Shown here piece by piece: positions 25,063-33,622 of a stretch of DNA of 64,000 nucleotides. Position 1 is the first letter of the stretch, and every line of letters starts with the position of its first letter. Source of the DNA: CALWZE01 sp036644375 (GTDB lineage: Bacteria > Bacillota > Clostridia > Oscillospirales > Ruminococcaceae); assembly GCA_036644375.1 (NCBI GenBank), contig JAVXQD010000004.1, positions 1-64,000 on the forward strand, given 5' to 3'. The notes below the pieces were generated by a model. That model was not told where the DNA came from and did not search any database. It worked only from the letters and a program-made list of their open reading frames with translations. Made by a program: the position numbers and the translations under genes.

Positions 25063-27108
25063 ATGAAAAGACCGCTGGCTGCAGTTGGAATGAGTTTTCT
25101 GCTGACGCTGGCGGTTCTTTGTGTTTTTTTGTCCGAGTATTCGACATTATGTGCGCTTATTCTCGCAGTTGTGCTGATTGTGCTTTTCGCAATCAGATAT
25201 AAGCCAACCACACCGGTGGTGCAGGTCGTGTTGATTAGCGCGCTATGCGCGGCAATTCTGTTTTCAATCAATACTGCTATTCAAAAAAGCACAGCCGACA
25301 GAATCTGCAAAAGCACTGTCAGAGTGCGGATGCTTGTTACCGATGTCGATGCGTATGATGATTATTTCTATGTGAAGGGTGATTTGCGCGAGGAGAACGG
25401 CAAAAAAATTCATGGTACATCCACGGCTTTTTATTCCGATTCGAGCTTTGATGTAGGTGGAATCTATGAGGCTGATATTAAAGTTAAGAGCAAGGAGCTT
25501 GCGCGCTTTTCATCCAAGCTTGTCGTGAAATCGGTCGTATTCAATGACACTGTCGATAAAATCGGTGACAGCCTGCTTTCATATTCACACTATTTGAAGC
25601 AAAAAGTTCGTGAGGCAATAATGAAATATCTCGGTGGAGACGAGGGCGGTTTTGTTGCCGCGCTTGTAACCGGAGATAAGGACACGGTACCCACAGAGCT
25701 TGATATTGCATTCAAAAAGAGCGGAATTTCTCATATACTCGTCATATCGGGACTTCATATCACCCTGCTGCTGGGTATTGTATATGACATTATAAAGAAC
25801 AGGCTGAGATGCGGAGATTTTACAGTGTTTGCGGTGTTGAGTATCGCAGGGTTGGTTTGCATAGCGTTTTATGGGGCGCGTCCTTCTGTTGTGCGCGCGG
25901 TATTTATGAATTGGCTTGTTATGTGCGCCCCGCTTTTGCGCCGCAGAACAGATCCCATTACCTCGCTCAGCGCCGCGGCGTTGCTTATCTTGATACCAAG
26001 CCCTAAAATGGCAGGAGATATTTCATTTGCACTGTCTTTCGCATCCTGCTTTGCGCTGTGTACCATTGCTCCGATTGTGATTGATAACCTTAAAAAGCGA
26101 GCCAAAGAATCAGAGAGCAAAATTATGCAATACGGCGTTGTGTATACGTTTATAACTTCTGCTGTTATCGGTGCAACCACATTTCCGGTTTTGATATTGT
26201 ACGGTCTGCCTATTTCCCTTGTCGCTCCACTAACGAATATAGTCGCGCTCTCATTGATACGTCCGATTCTCGTTCTCGGTATCGCTATTGGAATAATCGG
26301 CTCGGTGAGTTGGCTTGCTCCGCTGACAAGCGCTGCCGCTCTGTTTTGCGGAATTGTTGCAAAGGCGGTTATTTTAACCGCAAAATTCTTTTCGAATTTT
26401 TCATTTGCGTCGCTCACGTTAAATGACAGCTATATAAAGTGGTGGCTGCTCTGTCTCGGAATAGTGGCGCTTATATATTTCAAGTCCGATAAAAGCAAGC
26501 TGAGACCCGCTTTCATCGGAATGTGTCTCTCGTTATCACTGCTTGTTGGCATATTTTCACGCGCTGCATTTACTGTCGGCAAGGAAAAAATATTTCAATA
26601 CCAAAACAAGGCGATTATCTGTGAAAGCGGAGATGAAACGGCATTGATTTTTCTTAATAAAATTGATGCGGATGACATTCTGTATTTGCTGTATTGGTGT
26701 GATACAAGGTTTATTGATACGCCGAAATATGCTATACTTATAAACAACCTTGATGATGATGCAAAAGCCTTGCTGTATAAAAACACCGCAATACTGCCCG
26801 AAATGAGCGGGGACGAGGTGTCTGACAGACATGGGCTGACAAATACGCGCTGCGGTGAATTTTCGATTGTCACTCCGACTGAAAACAGCGCGCTTGTATA
26901 TTCTAACGGCATAAGCTTTGAGTCGTATTTTGTCGGAAAGGGTGCTCAAAAAAGGCTGCAGCTGTATGCTGTAACGCCCAACGAAGCAAAAATTCAAATA
27001 AGCGAAGCGGCATCTGAAAGCTTTTATGCAAATGTTTATGGTCAGGCTGACAGCTTTGCTGTTTATATATCAAAAAGCGGAGAATTTAAAGCGGTGAGGG
27101 AAAAATGA
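25063..27108 (+). CDS. comEC: ComEC/Rec2 family DNA-uptake membrane protein with degenerate C-terminal domain
   Basis: 681-residue polytopic protein. The N-terminal part (about 1-170) resembles the soluble DUF4131/OB region. The competence domain is clear: LVTGDKDTVP, FKKSGISHILVISGLHITLL, FYGARPSVVRAVFM and ISFALSFASCFAL. ComEC forms the inner-membrane channel for single-stranded DNA in transformation. Full-length homologs end in a metallo-beta-lactamase-like nuclease domain; here residues about 500-681 have only one histidine and no HxHxDH, so that domain is absent or dead. The gene overlaps holA by 4 bp (ATGA). No other com gene is present. Confidence 0.88.
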   Translation: MKRPLAAVGMSFLLTLAVLCVFLSEYSTLCALILAVVLIVLFAIRYKPTTPVVQVVLISALCAAILFSINTAIQKSTADRICKSTVRVRMLVTDVDAYDDYFYVKGDLREENGKKIHGTSTAFYSDSSFDVGGIYEADIKVKSKELARFSSKLVVKSVVFNDTVDKIGDSLLSYSHYLKQKVREAIMKYLGGDEGGFVAALVTGDKDTVPTELDIAFKKSGISHILVISGLHITLLLGIVYDIIKNRLRCGDFTVFAVLSIAGLVCIAFYGARPSVVRAVFMNWLVMCAPLLRRRTDPITSLSAAALLILIPSPKMAGDISFALSFASCFALCTIAPIVIDNLKKRAKESESKIMQYGVVYTFITSAVIGATTFPVLILYGLPISLVAPLTNIVALSLIRPILVLGIAIGIIGSVSWLAPLTSAAALFCGIVAKAVILTAKFFSNFSFASLTLNDSYIKWWLLCLGIVALIYFKSDKSKLRPAFIGMCLSLSLLVGIFSRAAFTVGKEKIFQYQNKAIICESGDETALIFLNKIDADDILYLLYWCDTRFIDTPKYAILINNLDDDAKALLYKNTAILPEMSGDEVSDRHGLTNTRCGEFSIVTPTENSALVYSNGISFESYFVGKGAQKRLQLYAVTPNEAKIQISEAASESFYANVYGQADSFAVYISKSGEFKAVREK

Positions 27109-28142
27109 TAAGGCTCAGTGATAAAAATTTAGCTCAGTCACTTAAAAAGGACGGCTTAAAGCCGATGTACTATGTCACAGGCAATGACGAGTACCTTGTG
27201 GACAGATGTATTGCGGGAATTGTCAAGAGTGCTGTGGGCGGCGACACCGATGAGCTGTACAAATTTGATACGGCTAAAAGTACTGACGAAGAGATTGAGC
27301 AGACGGTTTTCACCTACTCGTTTTCGGATAAGCCGAGAGCTGTTATATTTGACGCGTGTGAGCCGGGATCGCTCGGAAAGGCGAGAACGGAGCTGTTGAC
27401 CTCTATTGCAGCCGATATTCCCGAGTCAACCACTCTGATTTTCAAGCAGTTTATAGATGACAACAGATTCAGCGTGTCAAAAAAAGTTGAGGGATTCGTA
27501 TCGAGCTGTCCCAACGGAGTTATCGTTGAGGCTGTGGCTAAAAAGGGCTATGAGCTTGAAAATTATATAGCAAATCTGATAAAAAAACACGGATGCACTG
27601 CGGCTGACGCAGTTTCAAAGGATATTGCCGAATTGTGCGGAGACGATTTGATGCTTATCAATAACGAGGTGGCAAAGCTCGCCGCTCTGTCCGACTACGG
27701 AGAAATCACTTCTGAGCATGTAAAGACTATCTGCATTCGCTCCGCTGAGGCGGGAGTATATGATATGATAGGCAAAATTGAGCGTAAGGATGCCCGTGGG
27801 GCACTGCTTGTGCTTGGCGATATGCTTGACAACAGGACAGCACCTCTTATGATAACCGCCGCGCTGAATATTGCATTTATTAATTATTATCGGGCGAGAC
27901 TTGCAAGGGAAAAGCGATACTCGGATAAAAAATTGATTGAGCTTTTTGACTATAAACCAAACGACCGAAAGGTTTCAATTGCATTCGAGCGCTGTCCGAA
28001 ATTCTCAATTAAACAGCTTGAGCGAATCATAGCGATTTTATATGAGCTTGATACAAAGCTGAAAAGCTCAACGGTTGACGAGCGGGTTATAATCGAATAT
28101 CACATCGCAAGACTTGCATTTGAAGCGGGTGCCGCAAAATGA
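27105..28142 (+). CDS. holA: DNA polymerase III subunit delta
   Basis: 345-residue clamp-loader delta subunit. The N-terminal region YYVTGNDEYLVDRCIAGIV is the degenerate AAA+ entrance typical of HolA, and VEAVAKKGYELENYIANLIKKHGC and AGVYDMIGKIERKDARGALLVLGDML are the family's middle and C-terminal helices. It opens the sliding clamp for loading on DNA. The comEC-holA order is common in Firmicutes. It overlaps comEC and the Toprim gene by 4 bp each, indicating translational coupling. Confidence 0.92.
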   Translation: MIRLSDKNLAQSLKKDGLKPMYYVTGNDEYLVDRCIAGIVKSAVGGDTDELYKFDTAKSTDEEIEQTVFTYSFSDKPRAVIFDACEPGSLGKARTELLTSIAADIPESTTLIFKQFIDDNRFSVSKKVEGFVSSCPNGVIVEAVAKKGYELENYIANLIKKHGCTAADAVSKDIAELCGDDLMLINNEVAKLAALSDYGEITSEHVKTICIRSAEAGVYDMIGKIERKDARGALLVLGDMLDNRTAPLMITAALNIAFINYYRARLAREKRYSDKKLIELFDYKPNDRKVSIAFERCPKFSIKQLERIIAILYELDTKLKSSTVDERVIIEYHIARLAFEAGAAK

Positions 28143-28756
28143 TAAACACGGCGCGCGCAATCATTGTCGAGGGCAGATATGACAGAGTTAAACTCGACAC
28201 GCTCACAGATGCGACAGTTATCACCACCGACGGCTTCAATATATTCAGGGATAAGGAAAAGCAGGCGCTTATAAAAAGACTCGCATCGGAATTCGGCTTA
28301 ATTGTGCTCACCGACAGTGATGATGCAGGCTTCAAAATCAGAAAATTTGTCGAGGATATCGCAAAAAAGGATAATATCATAAATGCGTATATTCCTGAAA
28401 TTGCCGGCAAGGAAAAGCGCAAATCCAAAAGCGGCGCGGCGGGTCTTATCGGAGTTGAGGGGGTCAGCAATGATTTGCTCAAAAAGGCGTTGATGGATGC
28501 GCTGGAGTCGGATGTCGGCGGGCATATCGCAAAAGGCAATGAGGGTGCGCGAAAAATCGAAATCATAGATTTGTTTTCGGACGGGCTGAACGGCTGTTCG
28601 GGTGCCCGACTCAAGCGCGAAAAGCTGCTCATTGCGGCAGGACTTCCCACAAGACTTTCCACCAATGCAATGCTTGAGCTTTTGAACAAGCTCGTCGGAT
28701 ATGAAAAATACAAAAATATAATGAGAGAAATAGAGTCAAATGAATCAAAATCCTGA
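28139..28756 (+). CDS. RNase M5-like Toprim protein (Toprim + DUF4093-type C-terminus)
   Basis: 205-residue protein with an N-terminal Toprim domain: catalytic Glu in IIVEGRYD, metal-binding aspartates in LTDSDDAGFKIR. The middle YIPEIAGKEKRKSKSGAAGL and GVEGVSNDLLKKAL follow the RNase M5 pattern, and the C-terminal helical part fits DUF4093. RNase M5 matures 5S rRNA. Genuine M5 usually has TDPD; TDSD here marks a divergent member, so the role is likely but not certain. It overlaps holA by 4 bp and the GtrA gene by 17 bp. Confidence 0.75.
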   Translation: MINTARAIIVEGRYDRVKLDTLTDATVITTDGFNIFRDKEKQALIKRLASEFGLIVLTDSDDAGFKIRKFVEDIAKKDNIINAYIPEIAGKEKRKSKSGAAGLIGVEGVSNDLLKKALMDALESDVGGHIAKGNEGARKIEIIDLFSDGLNGCSGARLKREKLLIAAGLPTRLSTNAMLELLNKLVGYEKYKNIMREIESNESKS

Positions 28757-29177
28757 GCCGAAATCCAAATCAACCGCAAAACAGCTTATGGTGTTTTTTG
28801 TTTGCGGAACGCTTAATACCATTTTCATGTTTGCAATCTATTACAGTATGCTATATTTGGGAACAAGATACATTACGGCATACATAATAAGTTATGCCGC
28901 GAGTGTTGTCGCTGCGTATTACTACAATTTAAAATGGGTTTTCAACGATGCGGCGATTGAAAAAAGCGAAAGAAAAGCGGCATTCTTTAAAAATGCCGCC
29001 GCGTATTTCATAGTGCTGATCGCGGGAACACTTGCGATGGTTCTCGTTGTTGATGTCTTTAAAGTCAGTGATCGGGTGGCTCCGATATTGAACATGCTTA
29101 TTACCACACCCTTCACTTTTGTCCTTACAAAATACTGGGCGTTCAGGAAAAAACCTGAGACAGTGCACTTTAGCTGA
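28740..29177 (+). CDS. GtrA family membrane protein
   Basis: 145-residue protein with four hydrophobic helices: MVFFVCGTLNTIFMFAIYY, YITAYIISYAASVVAAYYY, AAAYFIVLIAGTLAMVLVV and the last, with the family signature TTPFTFVLTKYWAFRKK. The FxxNLKWVF-like YYNLKWVF in the second loop is typical. GtrA proteins are linked to flipping of undecaprenyl-linked sugars, or otherwise to surface polysaccharide modification. Last gene of the comEC-holA operon; a terminator follows. Confidence 0.87.
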   Translation: MNQNPEPKSKSTAKQLMVFFVCGTLNTIFMFAIYYSMLYLGTRYITAYIISYAASVVAAYYYNLKWVFNDAAIEKSERKAAFFKNAAAYFIVLIAGTLAMVLVVDVFKVSDRVAPILNMLITTPFTFVLTKYWAFRKKPETVHFS

Positions 29178-29208
29178 AGAACTTCTTGACAGTTGAGAGG
29201 TAATATAA

Positions 29209-29238
29209 AAAAATTCCCCGTATAAACGGGGAATTTTT
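29209..29238. terminator. bidirectional terminator between GtrA and aldolase genes
   Basis: AAAAATTCCCC (29209-29219) pairs with GGGGAATTTTT (29228-29238), 8-nt loop, A/T tracts on both sides. It serves the two convergent operons. Confidence 0.9.
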
Positions 29239-29255
29239 TCTTGCAATTTAATTGA

Positions 29256-30191
29256 TTAAGCTTTGTCGGCGCTGCCGAGAACGGTTGTGATTTTATGAGC
29301 AACCATGTCCTTGATAGCTTCACGGGCCGGTTTAAGATATTGTCTCGGGTCAAAGTGAGACGGATTTTCTGCAAAATATTTGCGGATTGTGCCTGTCATT
29401 GCAAGGCGAAGGTCACTGTCTATATTGATTTTGCAAACAGCCATTTTTGCAGCCTGACGGAGCATATCTTCGGGGATGCCGATAGCGTCGGGCATGTTTC
29501 CGCCGTACTCGTTAATCATCTTGACAAACTCGGGGATAACCGATGAAGCGCCGTGGAGAACTATCGGGAATCCGGGAAGTCTCTTTTCAACTTCCTCAAG
29601 AATGTCAAAGCGAAGCTGAGGCTTCTGACCGGGCTTGAACTTAAAAGCGCCGTGGCTTGTGCCGATTGCAATTGCGAGTGAGTCAACGCCTGTGCGTGAG
29701 ACGAACTCCTCAACCTCATCGGGGCGTGTGTATGAGGCATCCTCTGCATTCACATTGACAGCGTCCTCAATACCGGCAAGACGTCCGAGCTCGCCCTCGA
29801 CAACAACGTTGTGGTCATGTGCATATTCAACAACTTTTTTTGTCACGGCAATATTCTCTTCAAAGGTGCTATGGCTGCCATCAATCATGACAGACGAGAA
29901 ACCGCCGTCGATGCAGCTTTTGCAAAGCTCAAATGAATCGCCGTGGTCAAGATGCAGAGCAATGGGAAGATCGGTTTCAATAAGAGCTGCCTCGACAAGC
30001 TTGATAAGATATGTGTGGTTTGCATATTTGCGCGCACCGGAGGAAACCTGAAGAATCAGCGGTGACCGGAGCTCTTTTGCAGCTTCTGTGATACCTTGGA
30101 TAATCTCCATGTTGTTCACATTAAAAGCACCGATGGCATAACCGCCCTCGTAGGCTTTTTTGAACATATCTGTGGTTGTTACTAATGGCAT
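29256..30191 (-). CDS. fba: class II fructose-1,6-bisphosphate aldolase
   Basis: 311-residue zinc-dependent aldolase splitting fructose-1,6-bisphosphate into DHAP and glyceraldehyde-3-phosphate. Zinc and catalytic blocks: LHLDHGDS, MIDGSHSTFEEN, VVEGELG, AIGTSHGAFKF, VLHGASS and the phosphate-binding INIDSDLR. ATG 30191 is chosen since GGAG lies 9 nt upstream; the ATG at 30206 overlaps that site. Divergent from the phosphofructokinase gene, whose product it consumes. Confidence 0.96.
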   Translation of the reverse strand: MPLVTTTDMFKKAYEGGYAIGAFNVNNMEIIQGITEAAKELRSPLILQVSSGARKYANHTYLIKLVEAALIETDLPIALHLDHGDSFELCKSCIDGGFSSVMIDGSHSTFEENIAVTKKVVEYAHDHNVVVEGELGRLAGIEDAVNVNAEDASYTRPDEVEEFVSRTGVDSLAIAIGTSHGAFKFKPGQKPQLRFDILEEVEKRLPGFPIVLHGASSVIPEFVKMINEYGGNMPDAIGIPEDMLRQAAKMAVCKINIDSDLRLAMTGTIRKYFAENPSHFDPRQYLKPAREAIKDMVAHKITTVLGSADKA

Positions 30192-30232
30192 AATTTTTTT
30201 CTCCATTTCACAAGTAATAATATACTCTTATC

Positions 30233-30309
30233 ATTTTAACACGAATGGCATTAAAATCAATAGTAAAAAGCTGTTTATTATTGAAATCATTATTATAAAA
30301 TGGTAAACT
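30233..30309. promoter_or_regulatory. divergent promoters of fba and phosphofructokinase genes
   Basis: Minus strand: TTGATT (30260-30255), 16-bp spacer, TAAAAT (30238-30233) facing fba. Plus strand: TTGAAA (30281-30286), 17-bp spacer, TAAACT (30304-30309) facing the kinase. The two -35 boxes are only 20 bp apart, so one regulator site could affect both. Confidence 0.55.
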
Positions 30310-30359
30310 TAATGCAATTCGTTTTTTTGTGAAATCACATACCATAAAGGGGGAGCATT

Positions 30360-31601
30360 ATGAAACTGCTAAAAGGTGCTTGCGTAATCGGGCAGTCGGG
30401 AGGACCGACCGCCGTAATTAATTCGAGCGTGTGCGGAGCCGTTATGACTGCGCTGAAAAATCCGAATATCACCGAGGTTTACGGTGCACAGAATGGAATA
30501 GAGGGTGTCCTTAAAGAGCGCCTTTTCAATTGCGGAAAAGAGAGCGAAAAAGAGCTGCTGCTGTTGAAGAACACTCCGGCCGCTGCTTTCGGCTCATGCC
30601 GCTATAAGCTGAAGGGATTTGAGGAGGACGAGACGGATTACAAGCGCATCCTTGAAGTTTTCAAAAAATATGATGTTCGTTACTTTTTCTATAATGGCGG
30701 AAATGACTCGATGGATACCTGCCACAAGGTTGCGCAGTATTTTAAAAAAGTCGGATATGAATGCAATGTAATCGGAATACCCAAAACCATAGACAATGAC
30801 CTTGCCTGCACAGACCATTGTCCCGGCTACGGCAGTGCGGCTAAATACATCGCAACGTCTGTTTCTGAAATTTCACTTGACGCGGGCGTATATGATAAGG
30901 GCTCAGTAATTGTTTTCGAGATTATGGGTCGAAATGCAGGGTGGCTGACGGCTGCCGCTGCGCTTGCAAATGAAATCGGGGAGGGTCCCGATCTTGTGTA
31001 TTTGCCCGAAGTTCCATTTGACATAGACAGATTTGTGCGCGATGTCGAAAATGTTTACTATGCAAAGGGACGCTGCATAGTTGCCGTTTCGGAAGGAGTT
31101 CACGATATAGGAGGGAAATACATCTCCGAATACGGGAGCGACTTGGCGAAATCAAAGGACATGTTCGGACACAGTCAGATGGGCGGTCTTGCATCCACGC
31201 TTGCGGGTCTTATCAAGGAAAAGACAGGTGCGAAAACACGCGGCATTGAGTTTTCACTGTTACAGCGCTGTGCTGCACACTGCGCTTCAAAGACCGACAT
31301 CGACGAGGCGTATGCAGCGGGCAAAGCTGCGGTCGAGTCTGCTGTTGGCGGCATGACCGATTGCATGGTTGCATTTGTGAGAGCAGAGGGAGAATACAAA
31401 TGCTCAACACAGCTGTTTGATCTCGGAGAAATCGCAAATGTCGAGAAGACCGTTCCCGCATCCATGATGAATGCCGATGGAAATAATGTAAACTGCGAAT
31501 TTATTAAATACGCCCTTCCTCTTATCAACGGAGAACCCGAAAGAGTTACCGAAAAAGGGCTGCCGAGATATGCGAAGCTCAATAAAATTTTTGTGGACTG
31601 A
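30360..31601 (+). CDS. pfp: phosphofructokinase, predicted diphosphate-dependent
   Basis: 413-residue PfkA-family enzyme phosphorylating fructose-6-phosphate. N-terminal VIGQSGGPTAVINSS binds the phosphoryl donor. The donor-selecting residues are of the PPi type: GGNDS (Asp where ATP enzymes have the second Gly of GGDGS) and PKTIDND (Lys where ATP enzymes have PGTIDND). MGRNAGW is the sugar-phosphate site. PPi-dependent PFK makes the step reversible and saves ATP, common in anaerobic Clostridia. GGGGGAG precedes the ATG. Activity is inferred; only assay would settle the donor. Confidence 0.88.
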   Translation: MKLLKGACVIGQSGGPTAVINSSVCGAVMTALKNPNITEVYGAQNGIEGVLKERLFNCGKESEKELLLLKNTPAAAFGSCRYKLKGFEEDETDYKRILEVFKKYDVRYFFYNGGNDSMDTCHKVAQYFKKVGYECNVIGIPKTIDNDLACTDHCPGYGSAAKYIATSVSEISLDAGVYDKGSVIVFEIMGRNAGWLTAAAALANEIGEGPDLVYLPEVPFDIDRFVRDVENVYYAKGRCIVAVSEGVHDIGGKYISEYGSDLAKSKDMFGHSQMGGLASTLAGLIKEKTGAKTRGIEFSLLQRCAAHCASKTDIDEAYAAGKAAVESAVGGMTDCMVAFVRAEGEYKCSTQLFDLGEIANVEKTVPASMMNADGNNVNCEFIKYALPLINGEPERVTEKGLPRYAKLNKIFVD

Positions 31602-31631
31602 AAGCAGACAGCCTTCCAATAGGTATATGTT

Positions 31632-31668
31632 AAATGCACAGAGCGAATTTTCGCTCTGTGCATTTTAA
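31632..31668. terminator. strong bidirectional terminator after phosphofructokinase gene
   Basis: Perfect 15-bp stem AAATGCACAGAGCGA / TCGCTCTGTGCATTT (31632-31646 with 31651-31665) with an ATTT loop. Confidence 0.9.
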
Positions 31669-31754
31669 TTTAAATATTTTGTCGCATTTGTATTTTGTGC
31701 GGATGCCGAAAGGGCTGCCAATCGAAACAGTAATGGTATATAGGATAGATGGTT

Positions 31755-32291
31755 TTATGCAAAGACAGAGCGATTGAGCTTGATATACAGTCTTTCGGTC
31801 ACAGTTTGCCCATCAAGCTGAGCCACAGACTGACGATGATTGCAGACAAAGCGAAATCCGAGCTTTTGCGCGATGCGTTTTGAGCGGTAATTGTCGGGGA
31901 AATGCGCAAGCCAAAGATAATCCATGTTCAAAACATCAAAAGAAAAATCGCACACGGCAGTGGCAGCCTCGGTCATATAACCGTTATTCCAATATTTAGG
32001 ATTTAGGTTGAATCCGATTTCACGCGAGCGCAAGCACCGTATGGAACGGCATAGGGATGTTTCGTGAAACCCAATGTTGCCAATGACCTTGCCGCTGTCC
32101 TTTAGCTCAAGCGCGTAGCAGCTGTCTGGGTAAATTCCGCAGATCACCTCAAGTGAATCCTCAATGGTTTTGTGTGGATTCCACCCCGCGCTGAGCGCAA
32201 CCTCGGGAATGCAGGCGTATTCGAAGAGATCGTCGCAATCAGACGGAAGCCATTCGCGCATTATCAGGCGGGAGGTCTCAAGTGATGTCAT
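31755..32291 (-). CDS. GNAT family N-acetyltransferase (RimJ/RimL-like)
   Basis: 178-residue acetyltransferase of the Acetyltransf_3 group. It opens LETSRLIMREWLPSD and has the acetyl-CoA region GFNLNPKYWNNGYMTEAATAVCDF, then NYRSKRIAQKLGFRF, the usual C-terminal end of the fold. Substrate unknown; relatives acetylate protein N-termini or small amines. Its ATG overlaps the end of the PAP2 gene by 14 bp, so the two are translated from one message. Confidence 0.88.
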   Translation of the reverse strand: MTSLETSRLIMREWLPSDCDDLFEYACIPEVALSAGWNPHKTIEDSLEVICGIYPDSCYALELKDSGKVIGNIGFHETSLCRSIRCLRSREIGFNLNPKYWNNGYMTEAATAVCDFSFDVLNMDYLWLAHFPDNYRSKRIAQKLGFRFVCNHRQSVAQLDGQTVTERLYIKLNRSVFA

Positions 32292-33192
32292 CTGCCACCT
32301 CTGATTTTTTTGAGAAAAACTTTTTGATGAACAAAGGAAATACAGCTATAATCCACAGTACAACAATTGCGTAGCGGATTGAATCGGCGGCAAGGCTTGC
32401 ACCGAGAATCAGCTTTAAACCCGATTTCAGCGCGAGTGTGGTTCCGATTCCGAGCACGAATTTTAAAAGCTGCACGCCGATGCGTGCGCCGCGCGGGTCA
32501 AAGCGAATGAATCTGTGCTCAATAAAAAAGCCGACAGCAAATCCTATACCTGCTCCGGCAGCCTTGAAACAGTCGGAAACATATTGCAGCTCGATTGTTC
32601 CCGCGCTGTACATTGAAATAGAATAGATCATCAACCCGCACGCACAGAGAAGAAAAAATGACGACAGACCGATATCGGCATATCTGAGCTTTATAACACG
32701 GTCGTAAAATGCGCAGACAACCGCACTTATTACAACAGAAAGCCCAAATGAAACGAGGACGTCCTTCGGAGTGTGTACGCCCAGATACATACGTGAAAAT
32801 CCGACGAAAAAAATCATGGCAAAGCAGACTGTTTTCAGCCAAGCTTTTTTTGCTCTGAATCCAAGAGTGGAAAACAGAGAGGAAGAGCTCTGTGTGTGTC
32901 CGCTCGGAAATGAATATCCGGTGGCGGTTGTCATAGAGCCCTCGACAGGCTTGAAATTTGAATCAAGAATCCATGGCCGGTCAATCTTACAGGCGATTTT
33001 CAAGCCCTGAACAAGCAGTCCGGAAAGAAAATATGAAAATCCTATTATGTACGCCAGATTTTTGTCAACGCACCAAAACAGAACACATATCAGCGCTATG
33101 GCAATTGTCTCCTCACCGAATAGAGTACAAAACTTGAATAGCCCGTTTAGAAATGGTGTTCGGTATTCGCTCAGTGCCCAAAGAAAACTCAT
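32278..33192 (-). CDS. PAP2 superfamily membrane phosphatase
   Basis: 304-residue polytopic protein of the type 2 phosphatidic acid phosphatase superfamily. The three motifs are present: KIACKIDRPW, the PSGHTQSS histidine, and SRMYLGVHTPKDV. Likely dephosphorylates a lipid phosphate or undecaprenyl pyrophosphate at the membrane; long C-terminal helices beyond the core are seen in several Clostridial members. Start at 33192 because GGGGAGG lies about 8 nt upstream; the longer ORF start at 33252 lacks a ribosome site. Confidence 0.88.
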   Translation of the reverse strand: MSFLWALSEYRTPFLNGLFKFCTLFGEETIAIALICVLFWCVDKNLAYIIGFSYFLSGLLVQGLKIACKIDRPWILDSNFKPVEGSMTTATGYSFPSGHTQSSSSLFSTLGFRAKKAWLKTVCFAMIFFVGFSRMYLGVHTPKDVLVSFGLSVVISAVVCAFYDRVIKLRYADIGLSSFFLLCACGLMIYSISMYSAGTIELQYVSDCFKAAGAGIGFAVGFFIEHRFIRFDPRGARIGVQLLKFVLGIGTTLALKSGLKLILGASLAADSIRYAIVVLWIIAVFPLFIKKFFSKKSEVADDIT

Positions 33193-33394
33193 TGTATTTC
33201 CTCCCCTGAAAGTCTGCGCATGCAATATTATCAAATAATACTGCTTATGCACCGATTATTTAAATTTGATATATGACTATTAAAAAACAATACAACACTG
33301 CCGAAAAAAAGGCAATCCCCAACAAACAGGTTTTAATAAAAATCTCATATTGATTACAATTGAAATGTATTTAGGTAAAATATAACATTATTGC

Positions 33395-33422
33395 TTGACA
33401 TTATTGAGACCAACAGTATAAT
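33395..33422 (+). promoter_or_regulatory. consensus sigma-A promoter upstream of cyuA
   Basis: TTGACA (33395-33400), 16-bp spacer, TATAAT (33417-33422). Start expected near 33429, giving a leader of about 195 nt. Confidence 0.8.
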
Positions 33423-33480
33423 TAGCAGATATCGGGTCTCAAAATGATACTAACATAGTGCGAAGTCTCAATATGATACT
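33399..33480 (+). repeat. repeated GTCTCAAxATGATACT sites around the cyuA promoter
   Basis: Two direct 16-bp repeats with one mismatch (33436-33451 and 33465-33480, 29 bp apart), plus an inverted ATTGAGAC half-site at 33403-33410 inside the promoter spacer. Operator-like placement across the start of transcription. Short terminal repeats of IS21-family elements can look similar, but no transposase is present. The rest of the 430-bp gap 33193-33622 shows no gene. Confidence 0.6.
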
Positions 33481-33622
33481 TTAGTATTTGTGAATTTGCA
33501 TAAATAAACTATTGTTATGGCACTTTACTTACGAAAATCAGTAACTTATTTGTAATTTTGTTGTCGAAAAGCCGGTTAAGATATATCATTTGATGTAGAG
33601 AAATGAAAAGTGAGGCAATAAA

